A DNA stretch of 64,000 nucleotides. Source: Maricaulis sp036231565. GTDB lineage: Bacteria; Pseudomonadota; Alphaproteobacteria; Caulobacterales; Maricaulaceae. The notes below the pieces were generated by a model, which was given only the letters and a program-made list of their open reading frames with translations, did not search any database and had not been told where the DNA came from. The translations under genes and the position numbers were made by a program. The stretch lies in assembly GCA_036231565.1 (NCBI GenBank), contig JAZAHA010000016.1, forward strand, positions 1-64,000. Reading direction: 5' to 3'. Numbering within the stretch: position 1 is the first letter of the stretch; every line of letters starts with the position of its first letter. This document shows, in pieces, positions 46,090 to 54,666 of the stretch.

Positions 46090-46977
46090 ATGCCACGCTT
46101 GTTCGACATTCTCCTGACGGCGCTGGCGCCGGCGATCTGGGGCAGTACCTATCTGGTCACCACCCAGTGGCTGCCGGACGGATACCCCGTCACGCTCGCC
46201 CTGCTGCGGGCATTGCCCGCCGGGCTCCTGCTGCTGCTGTTCGTGCGCCGTCTGCCCGCCGGCGCCTGGTGGGGCCGGGCCTTCGTGCTGGGTGCGCTGA
46301 ACTTCACCGTGTTCTGGATCTGCCTCTTTATGGCGGCCTATCGCCTGCCGGGCGGGATCGCGGCCACGGTCGGAGCGGTCCAGCCGCTGATCGTGCTGGG
46401 CCTGGCCCGGCTGGCACTGGGCACGGCCATCCGCCCGCTTGCCGTGATCGCGGCCGCCGGCGGACTGGCCGGCGTGGCCCTGCTCCTGGCATCGCCGCAG
46501 GCCGGCTTCGACCCGATCGGTGTCCTGGCAGCCCTTGGCGGTGCGGCATCGATGGCCACCGGGACGGTGCTGACCCGGCGCTGGGGACCGCAGGTTCCGC
46601 TGCTCACCCTGACCGCATGGCAGCTGACCGCGGGCGGACTGTTGCTGCTGCCGCTCGCTCTTGCCGTCGAACCGCCGCTCCCCGCGCTGGAAGCCGGGCA
46701 CATCGCCGGCTTTGCCTACCTCGCCCTGATCGGTGCGGCCCTGACCTACCTACTGTGGTTCCGCGGCATTGCCCGGCTGGGGCCGCCGGCCGCGACGATG
46801 CTGGGCTTTCTGAGCCCGGTCAGCGCGATCGGGCTGGGCTGGATGGTACTGGGCGAGCAGCTGGACGCAATCCAGTTCGCCGGTGCCGGTCTCGTCCTGG
46901 CCAGCATCTGGCTGGGCCAGAGCGTCACGCACACGCCGGCAACTGCCTTATCCGCAAAACAGGAAGGAATGGCATGA
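46090..46977 (+). CDS. EamA/DMT-family transporter
   Basis: A 295-aa membrane protein with 10 hydrophobic helices in two EamA repeats (about 5-140 and 150-285); family cores APAIWGSTYLVTTQWLPDGYPV, LLRALPAGLLLL and a second GAALTYLLWFRGIARLGPPAATMLGFLSPV. It resembles RhtA/YdcZ-type metabolite exporters. It sits between the cyclase and the NAD(P)-binding gene, overlapping the latter by ATGA. Confidence 0.9.
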   Translation: MPRLFDILLTALAPAIWGSTYLVTTQWLPDGYPVTLALLRALPAGLLLLLFVRRLPAGAWWGRAFVLGALNFTVFWICLFMAAYRLPGGIAATVGAVQPLIVLGLARLALGTAIRPLAVIAAAGGLAGVALLLASPQAGFDPIGVLAALGGAASMATGTVLTRRWGPQVPLLTLTAWQLTAGGLLLLPLALAVEPPLPALEAGHIAGFAYLALIGAALTYLLWFRGIARLGPPAATMLGFLSPVSAIGLGWMVLGEQLDAIQFAGAGLVLASIWLGQSVTHTPATALSAKQEGMA

Positions 46978-47618
46978 AACGGATCGCTGTATACGGTGCG
47001 GCCGGGGCTGTCGGACGCTGTGTCGTGAAAGAGGCGCTCGACCGGGGGCATGAAGTCACCGGTGTGGTACGCAACCCTCAGCGGGCGGCTGGCTTGCCGG
47101 GGCTCGCCATCCCCGCCTTCGCCGACGCGGGCGACGGGAGGGCAATCCGCGCTGTTCTGCGTCACCAGGATGTGGGCGTGATGGCGTTGCGTCCCCCCGC
47201 CGGACGGGAGGCTGAACTGGTCGACTATACCCGTACCCTGCTGGATGCCGCTCTCGAGACCGGCGTGCCGGTCGTGATCGTCGGCGGTGCGGCGAGCTTG
47301 CGCTTTCCCGAGCAGCCGGCCTGGACCGTCCTGACCCGGCCCGGCTTCCTGCCCGATGCCGTCCGGCCTATCGCGCAGGCCTGCCAGGCCCAGCGTGAGG
47401 CCGTGCTGTCCACGGGTGGTGAGGGGTGGTCCCATATCTGCCCGCCCGCCAACCTAGAGCCGGGCCGACGGACCGGCCGCTACCGGCTGGGCACAGATAT
47501 GCTGGTAACGGCCGAGGATGGCCGCTCGGCCATCTCTGTCGAGGACTTCGCTATTGCCATTGTCGACGAGGCCGAACGCCGCGCCCATGCCGGACGCAGC
47601 TTCACGGTCGGCTGGTAG
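46974..47618 (+). CDS. NAD(P)-binding SDR-like oxidoreductase
   Basis: A 214-aa NAD(P)-dependent protein of the atypical SDR/NmrA-like type. The Rossmann motif GAAGAVG is at residues 8-14, with GHEVTGVVRNP for the cofactor ribose side. No Tyr-x-x-x-Lys catalytic pair is obvious, so it may be a flavin-reductase-like or NADP-sensing form. The ATG at 46974 overlaps the DMT stop (ATGA) and has AGGAAGG upstream. The longer frame is inside the DMT gene. Confidence 0.85.
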   Translation: MKRIAVYGAAGAVGRCVVKEALDRGHEVTGVVRNPQRAAGLPGLAIPAFADAGDGRAIRAVLRHQDVGVMALRPPAGREAELVDYTRTLLDAALETGVPVVIVGGAASLRFPEQPAWTVLTRPGFLPDAVRPIAQACQAQREAVLSTGGEGWSHICPPANLEPGRRTGRYRLGTDMLVTAEDGRSAISVEDFAIAIVDEAERRAHAGRSFTVGW

Positions 47619-47694
47619 GTGTCGCCGGGCGGGCTCATCGACAGTCCGCCCGGCTGCCTCTAGGGTCGCTCCTGTATATGGAAAAGGGTGTGCG

Positions 47695-48732
47695 ATGAAG
47701 GCGGGTTGGCTTTGTACAGCGGCAATCGCGGTTGCCCTTTCTGCCTGTGATGGTGGTGCCGGATCGGCCGCGCTGGAGCTTCCGCCGGCCGGACACCGGG
47801 ACGCGCTCGCCGTTGAGGCGCCGCCCGTCGCACGCTGCATGAATCTGTCCGGTGCGCTGGAAGCCGAATACGAGGGCGCCTGGGGGTACACGATCGAATT
47901 CGGTCATATCGATGCCATCGCCGAGGCCGGGTTCGACACGATCCGTCTGCCGGTGCGCTGGTCGGCGCATCTGGGCGCAGGCGAGAGGATCGATCCCGCC
48001 GTGCTTGCCCGGGTTGATGCGATTATCGATCACGCCCTTTCGCGTGGGCTGACCGTCATTGTCGATGTCCACCATTTCGATGCGCTGATGCGCGACCCCG
48101 AGGGCCGTTTGCCGCAGCTGGCGGCGATCTGGCGGCAATTGGCCGAGCACTATGCCGGCCATTCAGACAGGCTTGTCTTCGAACTGCTGAACGAGCCGAC
48201 CGACCGGGTCAGCGCGGCCCAGGTCAACGCGATCAATGCGCACCTGCTCGCCGTGGTCCGCGCGGTGTCGCCGGAGCGCTGGGTGATCCTGTCCTCGGCC
48301 CGCTGGAACAATATCGAGGGTCTCGTCCAGACCGAAGTGCCTGCGGACGATCCGCGGGTGATGACCACGGTGCACTATTACTCACCCTTCGAGTTCACCC
48401 ATCAGGGCGCGCCCTGGTCGAACCAGTCACGCATCGGCGTTGAATGGGGAGGTCCGGCCGACGAGGCGGAACTGGCCCGCGACTTCGACATCGTGGCGCA
48501 GTATGCGCGGGCCCAGAATGTGCCGGTCCTGATCGGCGAGTTCGGCGTCTATTACGAAGTGCCCGAGCATTTGCGGGCGCGCTGGGTGGGGGCGGTGCGC
48601 CGGGCTGCGGAAGAGCGTGGCTTTGCCTGGTGTCACTGGGGTTTCGCCACCACGCTGCGGGCCTATGACCGCCGCACGGACAGCTGGATTCCCGAAATGC
48701 GCGAGGCATTGGTCGGGGATCCGCGCGACTGA
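47695..48732 (+). CDS. Glycoside hydrolase family 5 lipoprotein
   Basis: A 345-aa exported glycosidase. The signal MKAGWLCTAAIAVALSAC has a lipobox (Cys18). The (beta/alpha)8 GH5 landmarks are present: FDTIRLPVRW, VIVDVHHFD, acid/base Glu167 in LLNEPTD, TTVHYYSPFEFTHQGA and nucleophile Glu282 in LIGEFGVY. Substrates of such enzymes are beta-linked glucans or mannans. The ATG at 47695 follows GGAAAAGGG; the longer frame runs through the preceding gene. It appears monocistronic. Confidence 0.9.
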   Translation: MKAGWLCTAAIAVALSACDGGAGSAALELPPAGHRDALAVEAPPVARCMNLSGALEAEYEGAWGYTIEFGHIDAIAEAGFDTIRLPVRWSAHLGAGERIDPAVLARVDAIIDHALSRGLTVIVDVHHFDALMRDPEGRLPQLAAIWRQLAEHYAGHSDRLVFELLNEPTDRVSAAQVNAINAHLLAVVRAVSPERWVILSSARWNNIEGLVQTEVPADDPRVMTTVHYYSPFEFTHQGAPWSNQSRIGVEWGGPADEAELARDFDIVAQYARAQNVPVLIGEFGVYYEVPEHLRARWVGAVRRAAEERGFAWCHWGFATTLRAYDRRTDSWIPEMREALVGDPRD

Positions 48733-48754
48733 CCCTTCATACGGAAGCACAAAA

Positions 48755-48783
48755 AGAAAACGGCCGCCCCGAGAGGCGGCCGC
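48755..48783 (-). terminator. Terminator of gcrA
   Basis: A stem CGGCCGCC/GGCGGCCG with a 6-base loop; on the minus strand it runs into a T-rich tail (TTTTCTTTTTG). It lies about 36 bases past the gcrA stop and may also stop the GH5 transcript. Confidence 0.7.
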
Positions 48784-48818
48784 ATTACCGGACCCGAGGG
48801 TGAGGGCAGGGCCGGTTA

Positions 48819-49358
48819 TCAGAAATTATAGCGCCGGGTCGCGGCGATCGCGTCGAGGGCGGCACCGGCATCGCTGGTGCGGCGGCGGCGCTTGGCGCTC
48901 GGCTGGTAGGCCATCGAGGAGTGGGCCTCGCAATAGGCATTGCCGCCGGCGGTCTTGCGGCCGCAGAAGCGGAACTCGGCCTGGGCGGGATCGCCGATCG
49001 GCCATTTGCACATCGAGTCACGCAGGGTGAGGACGGTGGCAAACTCGCCAGACGGCAGGACGGCAGGCTCCACCGGCGCCGGCTTGGGAGCAGCCGGGGT
49101 CGCAGTTGAGGGGGAGGGACGCGACACCGGGCGCTGGGCCGGCGCGGTGGAAGCCGTTGTGGTGCGCGGACGGGAGGGCTTAACAGTGCGGCGGGCCGGG
49201 CGCGACGGGGTCGCGCGGCCTGACAAACCGAGACGGTGGACCTTGCCAATCACGGCATTCCGGGTCACACCCCCCAATTGTTTGGCAATCTGACTGGCGC
49301 TCAGGCCTTCCGACCAGAGCTTCTTGAGTTGCTCGACGCGTTCGTCAGTCCAGGCCAT
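48819..49358 (-). CDS. gcrA: Cell-cycle regulator GcrA
   Basis: A 179-aa protein. The N-terminal MAWTDERVEQLKKLWSEGLSASQIAKQLGGVTRNAVIGKVHRLGLSGR is the GcrA DNA-binding domain; a Pro/Thr/Ser/Ala-rich linker (about 48-105) follows, then a C-terminal sigma-binding region (MCKWPIGDP... FCGRKTAGGNAYCEAHSSMAYQP). In Caulobacter, GcrA binds sigma70 at promoters with CcrM-methylated GANTC. The ATG at 49358 is chosen (AGGAG 9 bases upstream); the longer frame is not conserved. Its presence supports placement in Caulobacterales or allies. Confidence 0.95.
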   Translation of the reverse strand: MAWTDERVEQLKKLWSEGLSASQIAKQLGGVTRNAVIGKVHRLGLSGRATPSRPARRTVKPSRPRTTTASTAPAQRPVSRPSPSTATPAAPKPAPVEPAVLPSGEFATVLTLRDSMCKWPIGDPAQAEFRFCGRKTAGGNAYCEAHSSMAYQPSAKRRRRTSDAGAALDAIAATRRYNF

Positions 49359-49563
49359 CGCACTCATCTCCTGAGTTGGATGCGCTTCATTGCCTTGAAT
49401 GTCGGCTAAGAGCGCATATCTCAATTCATGTTTAATTACACTAGATATTGTACCCGCGCTAACTGAGGCCACAAGATCGGGGGATGACCATTCCTGTGGA
49501 AAGCTCACTTGCACGCCTAATCGTTAACGCGGATGGTTACCGGGATATTAAGGGTAATTCGAT
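49359..49563. promoter_or_regulatory. gcrA / ABC-2 permease divergent promoter region
   Basis: A 205-base AT-richer gap. I see no GANTC and no clean CtrA box (TTAA-N7-TTAA). GTTAAC at 49503 is followed by GTTAC, but at the wrong spacing. CTTTCCACA, read on the minus strand near 49497, is a weak (7 of 9) DnaA-box match. Confidence 0.35.
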
Positions 49564-50376
49564 ATGAGTAATGCCAACTTAACCCGTCTTAACGAGCCGA
49601 GAAAATTCGGCTTTATCAACTGGTTAGGTCTGTGGACGCTGTACAAGAAGGAAGTGCGGCGTTTCCTGAAGGTCTACACCCAGACGGTCGCTGCACCGGT
49701 CGCAACGACGCTGCTTTACATGACTGTTTTTGCCGTCGCGATCGGCTCGCGGCGCGGTGATGTGAACGGTATTCCTTTCATCGAATTCCTGGCGCCGGGC
49801 CTCATCCTGATGGGCCTGTTGAACAATGCCTTTGCCAATTCGGGCTCCTCGATCCTGGTGTCCAAGGTGCAGGGCAATGCGGTCGACTTCCTGATGCCGC
49901 CGCTGTCAGCGCTGGAACTGTCGATCGGCTTCATCGCCGGCGCGATGACGCGCGGCATCATGGTGGCGGTTGTGACGGCGGTGACGCTGATACCCTTCAT
50001 GAACATCATGCCGCAGCACTGGTGGGCGGTTCTCTATTTCGGGATCTCGGCCTCGGCCATGCTGGGCATGGTCGGCGTGATCGGCGGTCTGTGGGCCGAG
50101 AAGTTCGATCACATGGCCGCCGTGACGACCTTCGTGATCACGCCGCTGACCTTCCTGTCGGGCACTTTCTATTCGGTCACGGCACTGCCCGAACCGATCG
50201 CCACGATCAGCCATTTCAACCCCTTCTTCTACATGATCGACGGCTTCCGCTACGGCTTTACAGGCCATGCCGACGGTCATCTCGCCATCGGTGCTGCACT
50301 CGTGCTTGCGATCAACCTTGCACTGGCCGCAGCCTGTTATCTGCTCTTGCGCGCAGGCTGGCGCTTGAAGAGCTGA
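49564..50376 (+). CDS. ABC-2 type transporter permease
   Basis: A 270-aa membrane protein with six hydrophobic segments. The N-terminal LWTLYKKEVRRFLKVYTQTVAAPVATTLLYMTVFAVAIG and the central LAPGLILMGLLNNAFANSGSSILVSKVQGN match ABC-2 permeases (YadH/NodJ type). No ATP-binding partner is adjacent; in Caulobacterales the pair is often split. Export of a polysaccharide, lipid or drug is the family range. It is divergent from gcrA. Confidence 0.9.
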   Translation: MSNANLTRLNEPRKFGFINWLGLWTLYKKEVRRFLKVYTQTVAAPVATTLLYMTVFAVAIGSRRGDVNGIPFIEFLAPGLILMGLLNNAFANSGSSILVSKVQGNAVDFLMPPLSALELSIGFIAGAMTRGIMVAVVTAVTLIPFMNIMPQHWWAVLYFGISASAMLGMVGVIGGLWAEKFDHMAAVTTFVITPLTFLSGTFYSVTALPEPIATISHFNPFFYMIDGFRYGFTGHADGHLAIGAALVLAINLALAAACYLLLRAGWRLKS

Positions 50377-50443
50377 GCGGGGAGGCCTAGACGAGTATCA
50401 AAGGCGTCCGAAAACGGGCGCCGCGATGCTTTTGGAGGACCTC

Positions 50444-51628
50444 ATGCCCGCCCCGATGATGGATACCTATTCGCCGCCGGATCTCGTGTTTGAACACGGC
50501 AAGGGAACGCGCCTGTATACCGAGGCCGGCGATGCCTATCTGGACTTCATCTCGGGCATTGCAGTGAACTGTCTGGGCCATGCCCATCCCAAGGCTGTGG
50601 CCGCCCTCAACGAGCAGGCCGGCAAGCTCTGGCACCTGTCCAACATGTTCAAGGTGCCCAAGGGGATCGAACTGGCCGAGAAGCTCTGCGCGGCGACCTT
50701 CGCCGACCGCGTCTTCTTCACCAATTCCGGCGCCGAGGCGATGGAATGCGCGCTCAAGACGGCGCGCCGCTATCACTATGTGAACGGCAATCCGCAGCGC
50801 TATCGCATCATCACCTTCACCGGCGCCTTCCACGGCCGCACCTATGGCGCGATCAATGCCGGCGGCAATCCGAAATACCTCGAGGGCTTCGGCCCGGCGA
50901 TGGAAGGGTTCGACCAGGTCGAATTCGGCGATCTGGACGCCGTGAAGAATGCCGTCACCGAAGAGACCGCGGCGATCTGCGTCGAGCCGGTGCAGGGCGA
51001 GGGCGGTGTGCGCGCGCCGGAGGACAGCTTCCTGCGCGGCCTGCGTCAGCTCTGCGACGAGCATGGTCTGATGCTGATCTTTGACGAGGTCCAGTCTGGT
51101 GCCGGCCGGACCGGCAAGCTGTTCGCCCACCAATGGGTTGAAGGCGCCGAGCCGGACATCATGGCCGCAGCCAAGGGGATTGGCGGCGGTTTCCCGATGG
51201 GGGCGTGCCTGGCGACGGAAGCAGCGGCGGCCGGCATGGTCGTCGGTACGCACGGCTCGACCTATGGCGGTGGCCCGCTGGCCATGGCGGTCGGCAATGT
51301 CGTGTTCGACGAGCTGACCTCCGACGGCTTCATGGACCAGGTGGTCGACGTCTCGAACTATCTGCGCCAGCAACTGCACGGCCTGATGGACCGTCATGGC
51401 GACAAGATCGCCGAGATCCGCGGCAAGGGGCTGCTGGTCGGTGTGAAGCTGAAAGACGGTTTCGATCCCAAGAAGCTTGCAGGACTGGCCCGCGATCGCC
51501 ATCTCCTGGTCGGCGCGGCGGGCGACAATGTCTGCCGCATGGCGCCGCCGTTGATCATCACGAAGGACGATGCCAGCGAGGCGGTGGCCGTACTCGATGA
51601 CGCGCTTGGCGCACTCGAGGCCAGCTAG
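50444..51628 (+). CDS. argD: Acetylornithine aminotransferase
   Basis: A 394-aa class III PLP aminotransferase for arginine synthesis (and probably succinyldiaminopimelate transamination). Landmarks: GDAYLDFISGIAVNCLGHAHP, FTNSGAEAMECALKTARRYH, GAFHGRTYGA, VEPVQGEGG, LIFDEVQSGAGRTGKLFAHQ, Schiff-base Lys244 in AAAKGIGGGFP. The ATG at 50444 follows GGAGG. hslO begins 28 bases past its stop; argF, which often lies between them in relatives, is absent. Confidence 0.93.
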   Translation: MPAPMMDTYSPPDLVFEHGKGTRLYTEAGDAYLDFISGIAVNCLGHAHPKAVAALNEQAGKLWHLSNMFKVPKGIELAEKLCAATFADRVFFTNSGAEAMECALKTARRYHYVNGNPQRYRIITFTGAFHGRTYGAINAGGNPKYLEGFGPAMEGFDQVEFGDLDAVKNAVTEETAAICVEPVQGEGGVRAPEDSFLRGLRQLCDEHGLMLIFDEVQSGAGRTGKLFAHQWVEGAEPDIMAAAKGIGGGFPMGACLATEAAAAGMVVGTHGSTYGGGPLAMAVGNVVFDELTSDGFMDQVVDVSNYLRQQLHGLMDRHGDKIAEIRGKGLLVGVKLKDGFDPKKLAGLARDRHLLVGAAGDNVCRMAPPLIITKDDASEAVAVLDDALGALEAS

Positions 51629-51656
51629 TCCATCCCTTGCCGAACGGAGAGACGGC

Positions 51657-52580
51657 GTGAGCGATCCGCTTGGAGAGCATGACAATATCGTGGCCGGTTT
51701 CCAGGTTGAGGGACGGGCCGTGCGCGGCCGTGTCTGCCGCCTGGGATCGACGCTGGACGCGATCCTGTCGGCGCACGCCTATCCCGAACCGGTCGCCCAT
51801 CTGCTCGGCGAGGCGGTGATCATCGCCGCCCTCGTCGGGGATGCGCTGAAATTCAACGGCCGGCTGATCGTGCAGGCGAACGGGTCCGGCCCGATCCGTT
51901 TTGTTGTGGCCGAATATGTCAGCGGCGAGGGCGTGCGCGGCTTCGCCAAGATCGATCGTGAGGCCGTCGAGGCCGTGCTCGCCGATAGCCCGCCCCGCGA
52001 TACGCTGATGGAGCGTCTCCTGGGCAAGGGGGCCTTCGCGATGACGCTCGACTATGGTCCCGACAAGGACCAGTACCAGGGCGTCGTTCCGCTCGAGGGC
52101 GCGTCCCTGTCGCAGGTCGCGGAAGGCTATTTCGCCCAGTCCGAACAGACGCCCACGCGCCTGCGGATCGCCATCGGCGAAAGCTGGAAGGAGGGCGAGG
52201 CCCGCGCCTGGCGTGGCGGCGGGGCCATGCTGCAGCAGGTCGCCGGCGACGAAACCCGCGGTTCGGCCCGGGATGACTGGGATCATGTCCGCGCGCTCTA
52301 CGAGACCGTCGAGGACGCTGAACTCCTCGATCCCGACCTCTCCGCCGGCAATCTGCTCTATCGCCTGTTCAACGAGGATGGCGTGCGCCTGTTCGAGCCC
52401 GCGCAGATCGCACGGCGCTGCTCGTGCGAACGCGAGCGCCTGCTGGGCATCGTCGCCAGCTTCCCGCCGGAAGACCGCGCGGAAATGGAAACCGACGGCA
52501 CGATCGTGATGACCTGCGAGTACTGCAACAAGGACTGGGGCTTCGGCCTCGAAGAGGTTGCTGCCGCAGCCACGCGCTAG
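51657..52580 (+). CDS. hslO: Redox-regulated chaperone Hsp33
   Basis: A 307-aa cytosolic holdase activated by oxidation. The C-terminal zinc site is complete: CSC in ARRCSCERER and CEYC in MTCEYCNKDW. The N-terminal domain shows LGEAVIIAALVGDALKFNGRLIVQANGSGPIRFVVAEY. The start is GTG at 51657 with GGAGAG upstream; the longer frame begins inside argD. Co-transcribed with argD. Confidence 0.95.
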   Translation: MSDPLGEHDNIVAGFQVEGRAVRGRVCRLGSTLDAILSAHAYPEPVAHLLGEAVIIAALVGDALKFNGRLIVQANGSGPIRFVVAEYVSGEGVRGFAKIDREAVEAVLADSPPRDTLMERLLGKGAFAMTLDYGPDKDQYQGVVPLEGASLSQVAEGYFAQSEQTPTRLRIAIGESWKEGEARAWRGGGAMLQQVAGDETRGSARDDWDHVRALYETVEDAELLDPDLSAGNLLYRLFNEDGVRLFEPAQIARRCSCERERLLGIVASFPPEDRAEMETDGTIVMTCEYCNKDWGFGLEEVAAAATR

Positions 52581-52581
52581 C

Positions 52582-52622
52582 GCATTTCCAGCGAAACCGG
52601 TTCCCGCTTTCGCTGGAAATGC
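52582..52622. repeat. 15-bp perfect palindrome between convergent genes
   Basis: GCATTTCCAGCGAAA (52582-52596) and TTTCGCTGGAAATGC (52608-52622) with an 11-base loop (CCGGTTCCCGC). The GCGAAA-CCGGTTCCC-TTTCGC core is of the sort of palindromic intergenic element scattered in many alphaproteobacterial genomes. It sits between the convergent hslO and trkH ends and could act as a bidirectional transcription stop, though no T-run follows. Confidence 0.7.
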
Positions 52623-52624
52623 TC

Positions 52625-54079
52625 CTAGTTCCGCCAGAAGCGCGGGCTGAGGAAGACCAGGACCGCGATCACTTCCAGCCGGCCGATGAACATGTTGAAG
52701 GTCAGGAGCCATTTCTCCGGATCGGAGAGGGGAGCGAACGTGCCCGACGGGCCGATGATCGGACCCAGGCCCGGACCGGTATTGGTCAGGCTGGTCGCCG
52801 CCCCCGACAGTGCCGACACCGTGTCCATCCCCATCGCCGACAGCAGCGCCGCGGTGATCGCGTAGACGGCGAAGAAGACGAAGAAGAATCCGAGTACGGA
52901 GTGGAGCGTTTTTTCATCCACTATGCGGCCGTTATAGTGCATCGGTATCACCGCATTGGGGCGCAGAAGTTTTGCCAGGTAACGCCGCATCGCCGTACCT
53001 GCGATCTGGTAGCGGAAGATCTTCACCGAGCAGGTCGTCGATCCGGCACAGCCGCCGATGAACATGAAGACGAAGAAGGCGGCCTGGGCGATCGGCCCCC
53101 AGCCGCCATAGTCTGCCGTGGCAAATCCGGTCCCCGTGATGATCGAGACCGAATTGAAGGCCGCCTGGCGGATCGCCCCGCCTTCCTCATGTGCGCCCGT
53201 CATCCACAGGAGTACGGTCAGAAAGGCCGTGGCGACGGTCACGACAAGCAGGAAGCCGCGCACCTGGGCGTCGCGCCACAGGGCAACGGGCTTGCCGCGG
53301 ATCGCCACGATGAACAGGACGAAGGGCAGGGAGGCCAGGATCATGAAGGCCGTGGTGATGATGTCGGCACCCATATGCACGTAATTGCCCATGGAATTGT
53401 CCGACGCCGAGAAGCCGCCCGTCGAGATCGTCGACATGGCGTGGCAGAGCGCGTGCAGCCAGTCCATGCCAACCGCGATGAAGGCAAAGAAGCAGACAAG
53501 CGTCAGGATCAGGTAGATCAGCGAGATGCTGGCGGCGATCTGGGTCGCGCGCGGCAGGATCTTGTCGGACTTGTCGCCGGTCTCCAGCTGGAAGAGCTGC
53601 ATGCCGCCAATACCCAGCATCGGCCAGAAGGCCATCGCCGTCACAATGATGCCGATCCCGCCGATCCACTGCAGGATGGCCCGCCAGAGCAGGAGCCCTT
53701 CCGGCCGGTAGTCTAGGCCGGTAATCACGGTCGCCCCGGTCGTTGTCAGCCCGGAGACCGCTTCGAAGAAGGCATCGGTCCAGCTCAGCCCCTCGCCGGC
53801 GAGGCGCAGCGGCAGCGCGGCACAGACGGACAGTGCCAGCCAGGCACCCACCGTGAGGACAAAGGCCGTGCGCGGTGTGATGGAATCCACCGGTCCGCGA
53901 TTGACCAGCGCCGTGGCGCCGCCGATGAACATGCCCAGAATGGAGGAGATAAAGAAGGCGCTGGCGCTTTCCCCGTCACCTTCGGCCGCATCCAGCATGG
54001 CCGGAAAGACCATCGCGGCCGCCAGGACGGCGACCATGATGCCGACCATGAACAGGACCTGTCGCAGGGATGTGGTCAC
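52625..54079 (-). CDS. trkH: TrkH-family potassium uptake protein (1)
   Basis: A 484-aa K+ transporter membrane subunit. Four selectivity-filter loops are visible: SGLTTTGAT, STISTGGFS, ITGTGFA and LTNTGPG. The intramembrane gate segment reads GGCAGSTTCSVKIFRY, where many TrkH proteins have GST-x-GG-(I/V)K. It normally needs a cytosolic TrkA, not in the window. The start is uncertain; I use GTG 54079 (VTTSLRQVLF), because the longer frame overlaps apaG and its first 80 residues are not TrkH-like. Confidence 0.9.
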   Translation of the reverse strand: MTTSLRQVLFMVGIMVAVLAAAMVFPAMLDAAEGDGESASAFFISSILGMFIGGATALVNRGPVDSITPRTAFVLTVGAWLALSVCAALPLRLAGEGLSWTDAFFEAVSGLTTTGATVITGLDYRPEGLLLWRAILQWIGGIGIIVTAMAFWPMLGIGGMQLFQLETGDKSDKILPRATQIAASISLIYLILTLVCFFAFIAVGMDWLHALCHAMSTISTGGFSASDNSMGNYVHMGADIITTAFMILASLPFVLFIVAIRGKPVALWRDAQVRGFLLVVTVATAFLTVLLWMTGAHEEGGAIRQAAFNSVSIITGTGFATADYGGWGPIAQAAFFVFMFIGGCAGSTTCSVKIFRYQIAGTAMRRYLAKLLRPNAVIPMHYNGRIVDEKTLHSVLGFFFVFFAVYAITAALLSAMGMDTVSALSGAATSLTNTGPGLGPIIGPSGTFAPLSDPEKWLLTFNMFIGRLEVIAVLVFLSPRFWRN

Positions 54080-54113
54080 GGCGAACCCCAGGAAGCCGGC
54101 CGGTACAGCCGCA

Positions 54114-54506
54114 TCAGTGCAGCTGGACCCGGTCGGTCGGCCGGTCCAGCGAGAAGCCGGGAATGATCGCCGCGAAACTCTCACCATTGCGGCGGCGCAT
54201 CTCGTAACTGCCCTGCATGAAGCCCGACGGCGTGCCCAGGGGCGCACCGGAGGTGTAGCGGAAGCATTCGCCCGGCTCGATGACCGGCTGCTCGCCGACA
54301 ACGCCCTCACCCTGCACATGCTCGGTCCGACCCATGGAGTCGGTGATCACCCATTTGCGGGCGAGCAGTTGCACGGCTTCATGGCCGGTATTCTCGATCT
54401 CGATCGTGTAGGCCCAGACATAGCGGCCTTCATCCGGATCGGATTCATCCTCCAGATAGTCCGGCATCACGCTGATCTTCACGCCGCTGCTCTCGTGCTC
54501 GTACAT
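54114..54506 (-). CDS. apaG: ApaG (CoA-binding/DUF525) protein
   Basis: A 130-aa ApaG-domain protein; FRYTSGAPLGTPSGFMQGSYEM and VWAYTIEIENTGHEAVQLLARKWVITDSMG are the diagnostic immunoglobulin-like fold stretches. It has been linked to Co2+ resistance and Mg2+ efflux, without a settled mechanism. The ATG at 54506 is the conserved start. It is 34 bases upstream of the TrkH gene on the same strand. Confidence 0.95.
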   Translation of the reverse strand: MYEHESSGVKISVMPDYLEDESDPDEGRYVWAYTIEIENTGHEAVQLLARKWVITDSMGRTEHVQGEGVVGEQPVIEPGECFRYTSGAPLGTPSGFMQGSYEMRRRNGESFAAIIPGFSLDRPTDRVQLH

Positions 54507-54666
54507 GCTGCGCTTCCGCCCTCCCTGCGCAGCCTCAAGGCGCGCTCCGGCGCGCATAATCCTCTTCGCGCGGGCCCGGCTCAACCCCCACGGTCAGCGC
54601 GTCTGGACAGGGCGCGGCAGATGGGGGACATGTGGTCGTCCCCGCTCGGCAACCGTACGGACGATC

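Noticed and set aside
49359..49563. CtrA and GANTC sites in the gcrA promoter region
   Set aside because: I expected them from Caulobacter, but no GANTC is present and the TTAA words have the wrong spacing.
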